DNA of 64,000 nt from positions 52,704-116,703 of the forward strand of contig NZ_BMWT01000009.1 of NCBI RefSeq assembly GCF_014651375.1. The letters are read 5' to 3'. Positions 1 to 8,832 of this stretch are shown piece after piece (position 1 is the stretch's first letter; every line of letters begins with the position of its first letter). The stretch is from Tateyamaria omphalii. Its GTDB lineage: Bacteria; Pseudomonadota; Alphaproteobacteria; Rhodobacterales; Rhodobacteraceae. Under the pieces are notes generated by a model. The model did no database searches, was not told where the DNA came from, and saw only the letters and a list, made by a program, of their open reading frames with translations. Both the position numbers and the translations under genes were made by a program.

Positions 1-348
1 TAGATCACGGCGGGTCATGTCGATGCCCACACCGGCGCCCCAGATGTGATCCATGACGGCATCGGTTGGGATGTTTGCACCTCCGGCACCGATGGCGATG
101 ACCAGTTCGATCTCGTGATGCAGATCGACCGTCAGTGGCGGATATGGAATGATGCACGGACTGTCGACAACGGCGTCCGCTGGTTTGGTAAAGAAGAACG
201 GTGGCTCACGGTCGGGATCCTTGCCCATCTCGCGCGCATGGGCGGCATAGTTCCGACCCACGCAAAAGATGCGGCGGATCGGGAAGCGGTCGTCTGACCC
301 CGCAACGGCGACAGAAGCCTGCTGTGGAAGCGGTATGACAAAGCCCAT
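1..348 (-). CDS. Fumarylacetoacetate hydrolase (FAH) family protein, N-terminal part
   Basis: The gene runs off the left edge; 116 codons from the ATG are visible. The translation has the FAH-family hallmark RIFCVGRNYAAHA near residues 26-38 and the metal-binding stretch HHEIELVIAIG, whose two glutamates (E-x-E) normally hold the catalytic Mg or Mn. The family cleaves C-C bonds in acylpyruvates such as fumarylpyruvate or fumarylacetoacetate, or decarboxylates oxaloacetate, so the exact substrate cannot be named. The ATG is preceded by GAGAAAAGGATCCACC, giving an AAGGA ribosome site. It is transcribed away from the rhodanese operon to its right. Confidence 0.85.
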   Translation of the reverse strand, partial: MGFVIPLPQQASVAVAGSDDRFPIRRIFCVGRNYAAHAREMGKDPDREPPFFFTKPADAVVDSPCIIPYPPLTVDLHHEIELVIAIGAGGANIPTDAVMDHIWGAGVGIDMTRRDL

Positions 349-420
349 GGTGGATCCTTTTCTCTGTACTTCAGGCGACCAGAACAGGAATTGAGCATCC
401 TAGAAGGTCAAAAAATCACA

Positions 421-432
421 TAATCAAGATTA
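421..432. promoter_or_regulatory. Candidate operator in the FAH/rhodanese divergent region
   Basis: TAATCAAGATTA is a perfect inverted repeat (5-2-5) in the AT-rich divergent promoter region, 72 bases before the rhodanese start. Rhodanese/persulfide-dioxygenase operons in alphaproteobacteria are often controlled by sulfide-sensing ArsR-type repressors (BigR/SqrR), so this is a plausible operator. No such regulator is encoded nearby. Confidence 0.35.
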
Positions 433-503
433 CAGGATATACCTGCGGCCTTGCTGTGACAAAATCCTGCTGGCACACTTCTCACACTCAAACGGAGGTG
501 CCA

Positions 504-902
504 ATGGCCCTGAAGACAACTGCCGCCCAAATGGTTGCCGATGCGCGCGCGCGCATCAAAGAAGTTGAAACGGTGGACGCCATCAAGTCAGTGGATGATC
601 CTGAGGTTGTTATCGTCGATATCCGGGACATCCGCGAACGTCAGCGCAGCGGATACATCCCCGGATCGGTCCATGCGCCGCGCGGCATGATCGAGTTCTG
701 GGTCGATCCCGACAGCCTCTATTTCAAGGACGTGTTTGGTCAGGCCGACAAAACATACCTGTTTCATTGCGCCTCGGGCTGGCGATCGGCACTGACCGTT
801 GCCACATTACAGGACATGGGATTTGAGGCAGCACACCTGCGCGAAGGGTTTTCGACCTGGGAAGCGCAAGGCGGCCCCGTCGAAAAGGAGGACACGGCAT
901 GA
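504..902 (+). CDS. Rhodanese-domain sulfurtransferase
   Basis: A 132-residue single-domain rhodanese. The active-site loop is FHCASGWRSA with the catalytic cysteine at about residue 89; the domain also shows the CH2A-like VIVDIRDIRERQRSGYIPGS segment. Rhodanese carries sulfane sulfur as a cysteine persulfide. The start was set at the ATG with a GGAGGT ribosome site six bases upstream, not at the longer upstream start. Its stop overlaps the next gene by four bases (ATGA), so it is translationally coupled to a persulfide-dioxygenase-like protein. The pair probably detoxifies sulfide or persulfide, or moves thiosulfate sulfur. Confidence 0.9.
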   Translation: MALKTTAAQMVADARARIKEVETVDAIKSVDDPEVVIVDIRDIRERQRSGYIPGSVHAPRGMIEFWVDPDSLYFKDVFGQADKTYLFHCASGWRSALTVATLQDMGFEAAHLREGFSTWEAQGGPVEKEDTA

Positions 903-1774
903 CCCCGGATATGAGTTGTCACCCGACAGTCACCCCGTTCTTTGACGAGCGATCGAATACGATTTCATATGTGGTGCAGGAACCAAACGGGCGGGCTTGC
1001 GCGGTAATCGATGCAGTCATGGACATTGACTATGCCGCCGGCGCTTTGAACTTCGATGGCGCCGACAAGATCATCGCCCATATCCGCTCTAATGACCTTC
1101 AGCTCGACTGGATCATCGAAACCCATGTGCACGCCGATCACCTGTCGGGGGCGCCCTACATCCAGCAGGCTTTGGGCGGCAAGATCGGCATTGGCGCCAA
1201 GATCACGGATGTGCAGGACACCTTTGGCAAGGTGTTCAATGAAGGCACCGAGTTCCAGCGCGATGGCTCACAATTTGACGCCTTGTTCGAAAACGGCGAC
1301 AGCTACGATGTTGGTGCAATGACCTGCTTTGCCATGCACACGCCCGGCCATACCCCGGCCTGCATGGTGCATGTGATGGGCGACGCCGCTTTTGTCGGTG
1401 ACACGTTGTTCATGCCGGATGGCGGGTCGGCCCGGGCGGATTTCCCGGGCGGGGACGCTGGTCAGCTTTACGACAGCATCATGCGGGTTCTGGCCCTGCC
1501 CGATGCGATGCGCCTGTTTATCTGCCACGATTACGGCCCCGGTGGGCGCTCCATCGCGTGGGAAACGACGGTTGCGGAAGAGCGGGACAAGAACATTCAC
1601 GTGGGCGGCGGCAAGACGCGCGAGGACTTTATCAAGTTTCGAACGGAGCGTGACAAACAGCTTGCCATGCCCAGCCTGATCATCCCTGCGCTGCAGGTGA
1701 ACATGCGCGCCGGTGAAATCCCGCGTGATGACGAAGGGGACATGGCGCTCAAGGTTCCATTGGGTAAGCTTTGA
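899..1774 (+). CDS. MBL-fold metallo-hydrolase, persulfide dioxygenase-like (ETHE1/Blh type)
   Basis: A 291-residue metallo-beta-lactamase-fold protein. The metal motif THVHADHLSG (His76, His78, Asp80, His81), TPGHTPA and FVGDTLF are all intact. The length and the DGGSARADFPGGDAGQLYDSI segment match the ETHE1/Blh group, mononuclear iron enzymes that oxidise glutathione persulfide to sulfite. It follows a rhodanese with a four-base overlap, the usual partner. Substrate assignment rests on family resemblance and context; glyoxalase II relatives share the fold. Confidence 0.85.
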   Translation: MTPDMSCHPTVTPFFDERSNTISYVVQEPNGRACAVIDAVMDIDYAAGALNFDGADKIIAHIRSNDLQLDWIIETHVHADHLSGAPYIQQALGGKIGIGAKITDVQDTFGKVFNEGTEFQRDGSQFDALFENGDSYDVGAMTCFAMHTPGHTPACMVHVMGDAAFVGDTLFMPDGGSARADFPGGDAGQLYDSIMRVLALPDAMRLFICHDYGPGGRSIAWETTVAEERDKNIHVGGGKTREDFIKFRTERDKQLAMPSLIIPALQVNMRAGEIPRDDEGDMALKVPLGKL

Positions 1775-1903
1775 CATTTCTCAACCCTTGAATGCCCGGT
1801 ATTTTCAAACGTCATCCAAACCACATGGGAACTGTGTGGATTTTGATCCCTTGATATGTTGGCAGGGCATGTGCATTTTCTGGTGCAGAAGGACACCGTA
1901 GAT

Positions 1904-2077
1904 ATGGCCAAGACAAACAGCGCAACCGTTGCCCGCAGTGCACGCACCGGAAGGTTCACCATCCGTAAGGAAGGCGGGGACACGTCCGAGCACGCCTCGG
2001 GCAAGAAGACTCCCAAAGTCGTGCGCAGTTCGATCAGCAAGAACAGGGACGCCCTGCAGCGGCTGGCCAATCGGTAA
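1904..2077 (+). CDS. Small antitoxin-like protein upstream of Doc toxin
   Basis: A 57-residue basic protein (MAKTNSATVARSARTGRF at the start). It precedes a Doc-family gene, in the position and size expected for the antitoxin of a Phd-Doc-like pair, but it does not show a clear Phd/YefM pattern. An upstream in-frame ATG is possible; this start has AGAAGGA about ten bases before it. The toxin function of the neighbour is the main reason for the call. Confidence 0.5.
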   Translation: MAKTNSATVARSARTGRFTIRKEGGDTSEHASGKKTPKVVRSSISKNRDALQRLANR

Positions 2078-2459
2078 GCGGCACTATCGTATCAAGCTTG
2101 GTGACGTTCTCGAAGCGCACGAGCAATCGCTTGAGGCGTTTGGCGGACTGCCGGGTATCTGCAATCTCGACAGCGTCCTTGGCGCGATTGGCCGTCCCTA
2201 TCACGGCTATCACCTGCCCATCCACAAGAAGGCCGCAGCCTTGTTGCACGGTTTGGCGACCTCTCATGGGTTCAACGACGCGAACAAGCGCACTGCCTGG
2301 CTGACGACCGAAGTGCTGTGCCTGAACAGTGGCTACGATCTAGCCATCCATGCCGGGGATCGGATCGATGACGTGGTGGTCGACGTGGTGACTGGGGTCA
2401 TGTCGCAATCCGCGCTCGAAGCCTGGTTTCGCGCGCGGCTGTCGAAACTCGAAGACTAG
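1929..2459 (+). CDS. doc: Death-on-curing (Doc/Fic) family toxin, 5' end uncertain
   Basis: The core motif HGFNDANKRTAW is the Fic/Doc signature H-x-F-x-(D/E)-x-N-K-R; Doc enzymes phosphorylate elongation factor Tu. The homologous part begins near base 2085 (YRIKLGDVLEAHEQ). There is no ATG, GTG or TTG in frame between the antitoxin stop and this point; the nearest in-frame start lies inside the antitoxin gene, and the region it adds (residues 1-50) reads like an out-of-frame shadow. The gene may use a rare start, a +1 frameshift at the antitoxin end, or be damaged. It converges on panC with no gap. Confidence 0.65.
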   Translation: MPAVHAPEGSPSVRKAGTRPSTPRARRLPKSCAVRSARTGTPCSGWPIGKRHYRIKLGDVLEAHEQSLEAFGGLPGICNLDSVLGAIGRPYHGYHLPIHKKAAALLHGLATSHGFNDANKRTAWLTTEVLCLNSGYDLAIHAGDRIDDVVVDVVTGVMSQSALEAWFRARLSKLED

Positions 2460-3320
2460 TCACCGCTTGGCGATCATCGGCACATCTATATTGTCGATCA
2501 ATCGCACCCCGGCCATGTAGGCTGCCGCAAAAAGGCGGGCGGGTTCAGTGGCCTGTTCAATCAGTGTCAGCGTGTCATTTGTCCGCATTTCCAGGTAGTC
2601 GATGTCGCCAAATCCGGCTGCCGCAAGCCGCGCCTGTGCATCCGGCAGCAGGTCGGTGATCGTTGCGCCCTGCCCCAGTGCTTCGACCATGGTCTCCATC
2701 ACATCGTTCAACGCAGCAGCCCGGCTGCGGGCCTGATCGGACAAAAGCAGGTTGCGGGATGACATCGCCAGCCCGTCGATCTCGCGGATGGTCGGGCAGC
2801 CCACCACCTCAACCCCCAGATCCAGATCGCGGGCCAGTCGCCGCACCACCTGCAATTGCTGAAAGTCTTTCTCGCCAAAGAACGCCAAATCGGCCGAGGT
2901 CTGGGTGAACAGCTTGGTCACCACCGTTGCCACCCCGTCAAAGTGCCCGGGTCGATGCGCGCCGCACAGCACGTTGGTCAGGCCATCGACGCTGATGTTT
3001 GTCGCAAACCCGTCCGGGTACATTTGCGGTCCATCAGGGACATAGATCGCATCGACAGCAAAGCGTTCCAGCTTGCGCGCATCCTCGTGTTCTGTGCGCG
3101 GATAGTTCTCAAGATCTTCCGGATTGTTGAACTGCTTGGGGTTCACAAAGATCGTGACGATCACCCGGTCCGACATCTCCTTGGCCCGCGCCACAAGGCT
3201 CAGATGGCCATCATGCAGCGCGCCCATGGTGGGGACAACGCCAATTGTTTCTTCGGCCCTCTGCCACCCGCGGGTCATCTCGCGCAGCTCGGCCAAGGTG
3301 CACACGATTGGTGCTGTCAT
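2460..3320 (-). CDS. panC: Pantoate--beta-alanine ligase
   Basis: A 286-residue pantothenate synthetase that joins pantoate to beta-alanine with ATP, the last step of vitamin B5 synthesis. [15 protein letters not shown] carries the nucleotide-binding HxGH, and [14 protein letters not shown] and SSRNLLLS are further family motifs. The chosen ATG overlaps the panB stop by four bases, so panB-panC is a coupled operon. A longer reading frame extends upstream but only as antisense-type filler inside panB. Confidence 0.97.
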   Translation of the reverse strand: MTAPIVCTLAELREMTRGWQRAEETIGVVPTMGALHDGHLSLVARAKEMSDRVIVTIFVNPKQFNNPEDLENYPRTEHEDARKLERFAVDAIYVPDGPQMYPDGFATNISVDGLTNVLCGAHRPGHFDGVATVVTKLFTQTSADLAFFGEKDFQQLQVVRRLARDLDLGVEVVGCPTIREIDGLAMSSRNLLLSDQARSRAAALNDVMETMVEALGQGATITDLLPDAQARLAAAGFGDIDYLEMRTNDTLTLIEQATEPARLFAAAYMAGVRLIDNIDVPMIAKR

Positions 3321-4150
3321 GTCTTGGCTCCGGGCACTGCGTCGGCAAACACGTGTTCCGGCCCGGGAAAGCGTCGCGCGCGCACATCCTCGGCATAGGC
3401 CGCGATGGCGGCTTCGCCATCCACTCCCAATTCCGCATAACGTTTCACGAACTTGGCCTTGAAGGCGGTGAAGAGGCCCAGCATGTCGTCGACAACAAGG
3501 ATTTGCCCATCGCATCCGGCCGACGCACCAATCCCGATGGTTGGGATATCAACCGCGCCCGTGATGTCGTTGGCAAGATTTTCCGGCACCTTCTCAAGCA
3601 CGGCGGCAAAGGCACCAGCCTCCGCCACCGCCTTGGCATCCGCCATCAGAGTAGCAGCCGCGTCGCCCCGGCCCTGTACCTTGTAGCCACCCAGCGTGTT
3701 GATCGACTGCGGTGTCAGACCGATATGCGCCATGACTGGAATACCGCGCGCAACAAGAAACGCGATGGTGTCGGCCATCGCCACGCCGCCTTCCAGCTTC
3801 ACAGCGCCTGCCGCTGTCTCGGCCATAAGTCGCGCGGCGTTGCGAAATGCCTGTTCCGGCCCTTCTTCGTAGCTGCCAAAGGGCATATCGATCACCATCA
3901 TGGCGGATGTCAGACCGCGCGCGACTGCCTTGCCGTGCATCACCATCATGTCCATCGTTACGCCAAGGGTCGAAGGCAGCCCGTGCAGCACCATGCCCAC
4001 GCTGTCGCCCACGAGGACAAAGTCGCAATGCGCGTCCATCATCTGTGCCATGGGGGTGGTATAAGCCGTCAGGCTGACAATCGGCGTGCCCCCTTTCATG
4101 GCCCGGATATCGTCGGGCAAAGGGGCTGTTTTGCGGGCTGTGGCGCTCAT
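3317..4150 (-). CDS. panB: 3-methyl-2-oxobutanoate hydroxymethyltransferase
   Basis: A 277-residue enzyme that makes ketopantoate from 2-oxoisovalerate and methylene-tetrahydrofolate, the first committed step toward pantothenate. Diagnostic stretches are [29 protein letters not shown] and [14 protein letters not shown]. Two ATGs lie two codons apart; the second is preferred because GAAGGA stands at normal distance. It is the first gene of the panB-panC operon. Presence of a vitamin B5 operon on a replicon with its own plasmid-type origin is notable if no other copy exists. Confidence 0.97.
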   Translation of the reverse strand: MSATARKTAPLPDDIRAMKGGTPIVSLTAYTTPMAQMMDAHCDFVLVGDSVGMVLHGLPSTLGVTMDMMVMHGKAVARGLTSAMMVIDMPFGSYEEGPEQAFRNAARLMAETAAGAVKLEGGVAMADTIAFLVARGIPVMAHIGLTPQSINTLGGYKVQGRGDAAATLMADAKAVAEAGAFAAVLEKVPENLANDITGAVDIPTIGIGASAGCDGQILVVDDMLGLFTAFKAKFVKRYAELGVDGEAAIAAYAEDVRARRFPGPEHVFADAVPGAKT

Positions 4151-4228
4151 GTCCATGTCCTTCGCATAATGTCGTTGCGCGCCCATAGCAGGCCCGGGGC
4201 CGCAATGTCACCACCCCGGGCCGTGACG

Positions 4229-4984
4229 TCACAGCATACGCACGGAGATGCCACCATCTGCGATCAACGGCGCACCGGTGACAAAGGACGCCTCATCAGA
4301 CAGCAGGAAAAGGGCGGCGCGCGCAATTTCCTCCGGGTCCGCCAGCCGTTTCATCGGGTGCAATCCCGCCACGAAGTCGATGGTGTTAGGGTCGTCACCC
4401 GCCATCGCCGTGCGTGTGCCACCGGGCAAAACCGCATTCACCCTGATGCCCTGCCCGGCCCAGTCGATGGCCAGCGATTGGACAAGACCCATCAACCCGG
4501 CCTTGGACGCGGCATAGGCCGCCATGCCGGGCATACCACCGTTGCTGACCCCGACAAATGAGCCCGTGAACACCAAAGCGCCGCCACCCCGCTTGACCAG
4601 CGCGGGGATTTGGGCGCGGGCCGACAGGAATGCGCTTGTCAGATTGGTCTGGATGACATCGGACCATGTCTGATCCGTCATGTCCGTGACCGGACCCATG
4701 TCCCCCACCATGCCTGCATTGTTGAACGCACCATCCAGCCCGCCAAATTGCGCCATGGCCGTATCGACAAGTGCACTGGCAACAGATGGATCACCCACAT
4801 CTCCGGCAACATAGGCAGCGCGCCCGCCAGAGGCTTCGATTTCGCCTGCAATCTGCCGCAACGTATCGGCCCGTCGGGCACCCAGAACCACGTTTGCGCC
4901 TTCCTGCGCAAACAGCCGGGCTGCCGCCGCGCCGATCCCGCTGCTTGCACCGGTTACAATGAACGTCTTGTCCTTCAGTCGCAT
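4229..4984 (-). CDS. Short-chain dehydrogenase/reductase
   Basis: A 251-residue classical SDR. The Rossmann motif TGASSGIGAAAARLF is at residues 11-25, NNAGMVGD follows, and YAASKAG gives the Y-x-x-x-K catalytic pair. The C-terminal part DEASFVTGAPLIADGGIS is typical of FabG-like oxidoreductases. Substrate unknown. The ATG has AAAGG upstream; longer upstream sequence on the same frame is not conserved-looking. It is separated from panB by 78 bases and is divergent from the binding-protein gene on its right. Confidence 0.85.
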   Translation of the reverse strand: MRLKDKTFIVTGASSGIGAAAARLFAQEGANVVLGARRADTLRQIAGEIEASGGRAAYVAGDVGDPSVASALVDTAMAQFGGLDGAFNNAGMVGDMGPVTDMTDQTWSDVIQTNLTSAFLSARAQIPALVKRGGGALVFTGSFVGVSNGGMPGMAAYAASKAGLMGLVQSLAIDWAGQGIRVNAVLPGGTRTAMAGDDPNTIDFVAGLHPMKRLADPEEIARAALFLLSDEASFVTGAPLIADGGISVRML

Positions 4985-5175
4985 GTTTTTGCCTTTCGCA
5001 GATCTGTGTTCATGCGCCCGCTCTACGCACCTCGTGATGATGCGCCGACCCGTTTCCTGCGCAGGCGTCGGCGCGGCGGCACATCCCGCAAGAAACGGGT
5101 CAAAGGCACAGAAGGCTTGCACGGTGCCCGGTTTGCGGGAAAGCTGGGGGAAACCGCACCGATGGGGAGACCGCC

Positions 5176-6648
5176 ATGTTCAACCGACTGATGATGACCA
5201 CTGCTGCCATCGCCTTTGCCGCGACGGGGGCCTGGGCAAAAACAGACATCACCGTGGCCATGCAATTGGAACCCCCGCACCTTGACCCCACCTCGGCCGC
5301 AGCGGGTGCGATTGATCAAGTGTTGTATTCCAACGTGTTCGAGGGTCTGACGCGCTTTATGGGCGATGGGTCGGTTGTGCCGGGCCTGGCGGCAAGCTGG
5401 GAAATCTCGGATGACGGGCTGACCTATACGTTTACCCTGCGCGACGACGTTACCTTCCATGACGGCACCGCTATGGACGCCGAAGATGTGAAATTCACCT
5501 TCGACCGCATCCTTGCAGAAGACAGCGCCAATGCACAAAAGGCGCTTTATGCGGCCATTGCCTCGGTCGAGGTGGTCGACCCACAAACCGTGCGCATGAC
5601 GCTGAGCGAGCCCAATGGCAACCTGCTTTTCAACCTTGCGTGGGGCGATGCGGTGATCGTGGCCCCGGAAAGCATCGAGAATATCAAGCAGCAACCCGTG
5701 GGCACTGGCCCGTTCAAGTTCGAAAGCTGGACGCAAGGCGACAGCATCCGCATCAGCCAATATGACGGGTATTGGGGTGATGCGCCCGCGCTGACCGAAG
5801 CCACGTTCAAATTCATCTCGGACCCAACGGCCGCCTTTGCTGCCGTGATGGCAGAGGATGTGGACGTATTCACCGGCTTCCCCGCGCCCGAGAACCTGCC
5901 GCAATTCGAAGCCGATCCACGCTTTCAGGTGCTGGTCGGGTCAACCGAAGGCGAGACGATCCTTTCGACCAACAACGCGCAGCCCCCCTTTGACGATCTG
6001 CGTGTGCGGCAGGCCTTAGCCCACGCCATCGACCGTCAAGCCATCATCGACGGGGCCATGTTCGGCTATGGCACCCCGATCGGGACGCACTTTGCGCCGC
6101 ACAACCCCGCTTACGTCGATCTGACAGGTGGGTCTGCCTTTGATCCTGAAAAGGCCCGCGCCCTTCTGGCCGAGGCCGGGATGGAAGGCGGGTTTGAAAC
6201 CACGTTGCACCTGCCGCCCCCATCTTACGCCCGTCGTGGGGGCGAGATCATCGCCGCGCAACTGGCCGATGTTGGCATCAAGGCCGAGATCATCAATGTT
6301 GAATGGGCGCAATGGCTGGAAACCGTGTTTCGGGGCAAGAATTTCGGCCTGACCATCGTCAGCCATACCGAGCCGATGGACATCGGGATTTACGCCAATC
6401 CCGACTACTACTTCCAATACGACAACCCGGCATTCCAGGAACTGATTGGCACGCTGAACAGCACCACGGACCCAGACAAGCGCACGAACCTGATGGCCAA
6501 GGCGCAAGAGATGATCGCGAATGATGCGGTCAATGGCTACCTGTTCCAGCTGGCACAGCTGTCGGTTGCCAAGGCCGAGGTGCGGGGTCTTTGGGCAAAC
6601 CTGCCCACGCAGGCCACAGACCTCACGGGCGTGAGTTGGGCGGAATGA
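5176..6648 (+). CDS. ABC transporter substrate-binding protein, peptide/nickel family (SBP_bac_5)
   Basis: A 490-residue periplasmic solute-binding protein. Residues 1-21 form a Sec signal peptide ending in GAWA. The body has the family-5 signature LAASWEISDDGLTYTFTLRD and VRQALAHAIDRQAII. The partner permeases and ATPase probably are the genes at 9527-12836, separated from it by three other transcription units. The ligand cannot be read from the sequence; cluster 5 proteins bind oligopeptides and also many other solutes. Its stop overlaps the cupin start (ATGA). Confidence 0.92.
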   Translation: MFNRLMMTTAAIAFAATGAWAKTDITVAMQLEPPHLDPTSAAAGAIDQVLYSNVFEGLTRFMGDGSVVPGLAASWEISDDGLTYTFTLRDDVTFHDGTAMDAEDVKFTFDRILAEDSANAQKALYAAIASVEVVDPQTVRMTLSEPNGNLLFNLAWGDAVIVAPESIENIKQQPVGTGPFKFESWTQGDSIRISQYDGYWGDAPALTEATFKFISDPTAAFAAVMAEDVDVFTGFPAPENLPQFEADPRFQVLVGSTEGETILSTNNAQPPFDDLRVRQALAHAIDRQAIIDGAMFGYGTPIGTHFAPHNPAYVDLTGGSAFDPEKARALLAEAGMEGGFETTLHLPPPSYARRGGEIIAAQLADVGIKAEIINVEWAQWLETVFRGKNFGLTIVSHTEPMDIGIYANPDYYFQYDNPAFQELIGTLNSTTDPDKRTNLMAKAQEMIANDAVNGYLFQLAQLSVAKAEVRGLWANLPTQATDLTGVSWAE

Positions 6649-7046
6649 TCCTGCACAGGGCGGGCAGCCGCCCAAGCCAGCGCGCGAACCCGAACTATTT
6701 CACCGGCGACGTGTGGCAGGATCCGATCATCTCGGCCGAAGCGCCGGCACGGTTGCACGCTTTGTCCGTACACTTCGCGCCCGGTGCCCGAACTGCATGG
6801 CACACGCATCCGCTGGGCCAGACGCTTCACGTGACCCAAGGGGCCGGGTTGATCTGTATGCGGGGCGCAGCGCCGCAACCGATCCGCGCCGGTGACACCG
6901 TCTGGATTCCGGCAGATGCCGAGCATTGGCATGGTGCCGCGCCGGATACTGCCATGACCCACATCGCCATGCAGGAGATGCAGGACGGATCAGCAGCCAC
7001 ATGGCTGGAGCAGGTCAGCGACGCGGATTACGACGGAGAGGGCTGA
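6645..7046 (+). CDS. Cupin-domain protein
   Basis: A 133-residue single-domain cupin. The first cupin motif is HTHPLGQTLHVTQG and the second is IPADAEHWHGAA, so the metal-binding histidines are present. It resembles small cupins of the carboxymuconolactone-decarboxylase-associated and mandelonitrile-lyase-like type (ARTAWHTHPLGQTLHV). The start overlaps the stop of the binding-protein gene, so the two are co-translated. It may modify or isomerise the imported compound, but the reaction is not known. Confidence 0.82.
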   Translation: MILHRAGSRPSQRANPNYFTGDVWQDPIISAEAPARLHALSVHFAPGARTAWHTHPLGQTLHVTQGAGLICMRGAAPQPIRAGDTVWIPADAEHWHGAAPDTAMTHIAMQEMQDGSAATWLEQVSDADYDGEG

Positions 7047-7108
7047 TGGGGGCCAGCCCCCCGGCCTGCGGCCTCCCCCGCGGTTTGTCTGGCGAAATGA
7101 AGGATGGA

Positions 7109-8203
7109 TCAGAGCACAGTGAGGCGCGAGCGTATCTCGTCACGGATGGGTCCATGTCGTGGAGCATCTTGCAGCGACATAAACCAATGCTCTGGCGGGT
7201 TCTTGCCGCGCCGGTTTCCGTCAAAGCGCAATGCGCGCAGCACGTCTTCCGCATCGGATGTGACGCGGTCGGGTATGTCATATCCGTTCAACGTGGCCCA
7301 AACGCCGGTCCACAGACGCCCGACGGACCATGGGTTGTAACCACCGCCGCCTAGCACCAGCAGGCGCGGGGCCAGGCCCATAAGGCTGCGTACAATTGCC
7401 CAATGCGCGTTGTTGGACAACGACAGATGCGCTTGCGGGTCTTCCTCAACCCCATCGGCACCGCATTGAATGACGATTGCATCTGGTCGGAAGGCCTGCA
7501 CACGCGGCAGGATGATCTGATCCCGGATCAGTGCCATTTCGTCATCGTTGAGATTGCGCGGCACGGGCAGGTTCACCACGGTATCGGTTGCCCCCAGTGT
7601 TCCGGTGCGCGGCCATAGCCCATCTTCGTGGACCGATATCATCAACACGTCAGGGTTGTCGCCGAAGGCCACCTCGACCCCGTCGGGGTGATGCGCATCG
7701 ATATCGACATACGCAATGCGTTGCGCACCATTGCGGCGCAGGGACAGGATCGCCAGCACCGGGTCGTTAAGGTAGCAGAATCCGCCCGCCCGATCCGGCA
7801 TTGCGTGATGTGTTCCGCCCGCCGGGTGATAGACAACGCCGCCGCCTGCAAGCAACTCTCCGGCCAATAAGGACCCACCCGCGGCCGTAGCTGGACGGCG
7901 GTACATCTCGGGAAAAACCGGATTGTTTGAGGTGCCAAGCTGATGGCGCAATCGCACATCCGGGGTGACGGCCTGTGCCCTCTCTGCCGCATGAAGTGCT
8001 GCAATGTAGTCGGGCGTGTGCCAGATTTTCAGAGTGTCCGGCTTGGCGCGCGGGCTTGGAACATAGGCATCTCTTGGCAGCCAGCCCATGGCCCGGCTCA
8101 GGTCGATCACGGTCGAGACCCGCGGCACCCTCAGCGGGTGCCACGGACCATAGGATGATCCGCGATAAATTTCTGATCCGATAAAGACCGGGCGAGGTAA
8201 CAT
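7109..8203 (-). CDS. Histone deacetylase superfamily protein (AcuC/acetylpolyamine amidohydrolase-like)
   Basis: A 364-residue arginase/deacetylase-fold protein. HHAMPDRAGGFCYLND carries the active-site His pair, and YVDIDAHHPDGVE the zinc-binding D-x-H; ISVHEDGLWP and LGGGGYNP complete the family pattern. Such enzymes remove acyl groups from amines: acetylpolyamines, acetyl-lysine or acetylated metabolites. It reads opposite to the transporter genes on both sides. Full length and apparently intact. Confidence 0.9.
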   Translation of the reverse strand: MLPRPVFIGSEIYRGSSYGPWHPLRVPRVSTVIDLSRAMGWLPRDAYVPSPRAKPDTLKIWHTPDYIAALHAAERAQAVTPDVRLRHQLGTSNNPVFPEMYRRPATAAGGSLLAGELLAGGGVVYHPAGGTHHAMPDRAGGFCYLNDPVLAILSLRRNGAQRIAYVDIDAHHPDGVEVAFGDNPDVLMISVHEDGLWPRTGTLGATDTVVNLPVPRNLNDDEMALIRDQIILPRVQAFRPDAIVIQCGADGVEEDPQAHLSLSNNAHWAIVRSLMGLAPRLLVLGGGGYNPWSVGRLWTGVWATLNGYDIPDRVTSDAEDVLRALRFDGNRRGKNPPEHWFMSLQDAPRHGPIRDEIRSRLTVL

Positions 8204-8242
8204 CGCTCTTACATAGGCGCCGCGCCATTCAATACGAGGGGG

Positions 8243-8812
8243 TCAGGCCGCCGCTGCGCCCATTGCTTCTGCCCGATTCAGCCAGTTTGCGATCTTTTCA
8301 GGTTTGGCCAGCTTCACTGACCCCAACAATACAACGTTGCGGGGCTTCACACCGACGAACTTCATGACTTGATTGCGCATCACGCGGCGGCCCGGACTGC
8401 GGTAAAGCAATGTGTCGACCCATGGTGGGGTGTCGGCGGTGATGATCGCATCACCCGTCCGCCCCTCAAGCAGCTTGTCCCAGCCCAGACCGCGCCCGTG
8501 ATATTTGTAGGCAAATCCTGATTGCAGCCCCGCATCCATCACCGCCTTGGCCTGTGCAGGCATCGCGCCCCACCAATAAGGGTGCACGATCATCACATGA
8601 TCTGCCCAGCGGATATTGTCCTGCCATGCCTGTACGTCAGGCGACAGCGGCGCATCTGCGTCATAGCCGGCTTCGATCGACATATCCGACAGATGCATGA
8701 TCCGAACCTCCGCACCGTTGGCCCGCGCGCCTGTTGCATAGCGTTCCGCCAGAGCGGCGTTCAGCGATCCGGGTTTGGGATGCGCCACCCAGATGAAAAT
8801 CTTTTTGGTCAT
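8243..8812 (-). CDS. Flavodoxin-fold NAD(P)H oxidoreductase (KefF/MdaB-like)
   Basis: A 189-residue quinone-reductase-like flavoprotein. IFIWVAHPKPGSLNAALAE near the N-terminus and HPYWWGAMPAQAKAVMD in the middle are typical of the NAD(P)H dehydrogenase (quinone) family with an FMN or FAD site. The ATG chosen starts the conserved strand (MTKKIFIW); an upstream start lies in the operator region. It is divergent from a TetR regulator with three operator-like repeats between them, so it is very probably the regulator's target. Confidence 0.88.
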   Translation of the reverse strand: MTKKIFIWVAHPKPGSLNAALAERYATGARANGAEVRIMHLSDMSIEAGYDADAPLSPDVQAWQDNIRWADHVMIVHPYWWGAMPAQAKAVMDAGLQSGFAYKYHGRGLGWDKLLEGRTGDAIITADTPPWVDTLLYRSPGRRVMRNQVMKFVGVKPRNVVLLGSVKLAKPEKIANWLNRAEAMGAAAA

Positions 8813-8832
8813 GTGAACTCTCCATAGTTTGC

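Noticed and set aside
3245..4561. A 438-codon plus-strand frame over panB and the SDR gene
   Set aside because: Antisense shadow of two well-supported genes in GC-rich DNA; the composition is Arg/His-rich with no domain.
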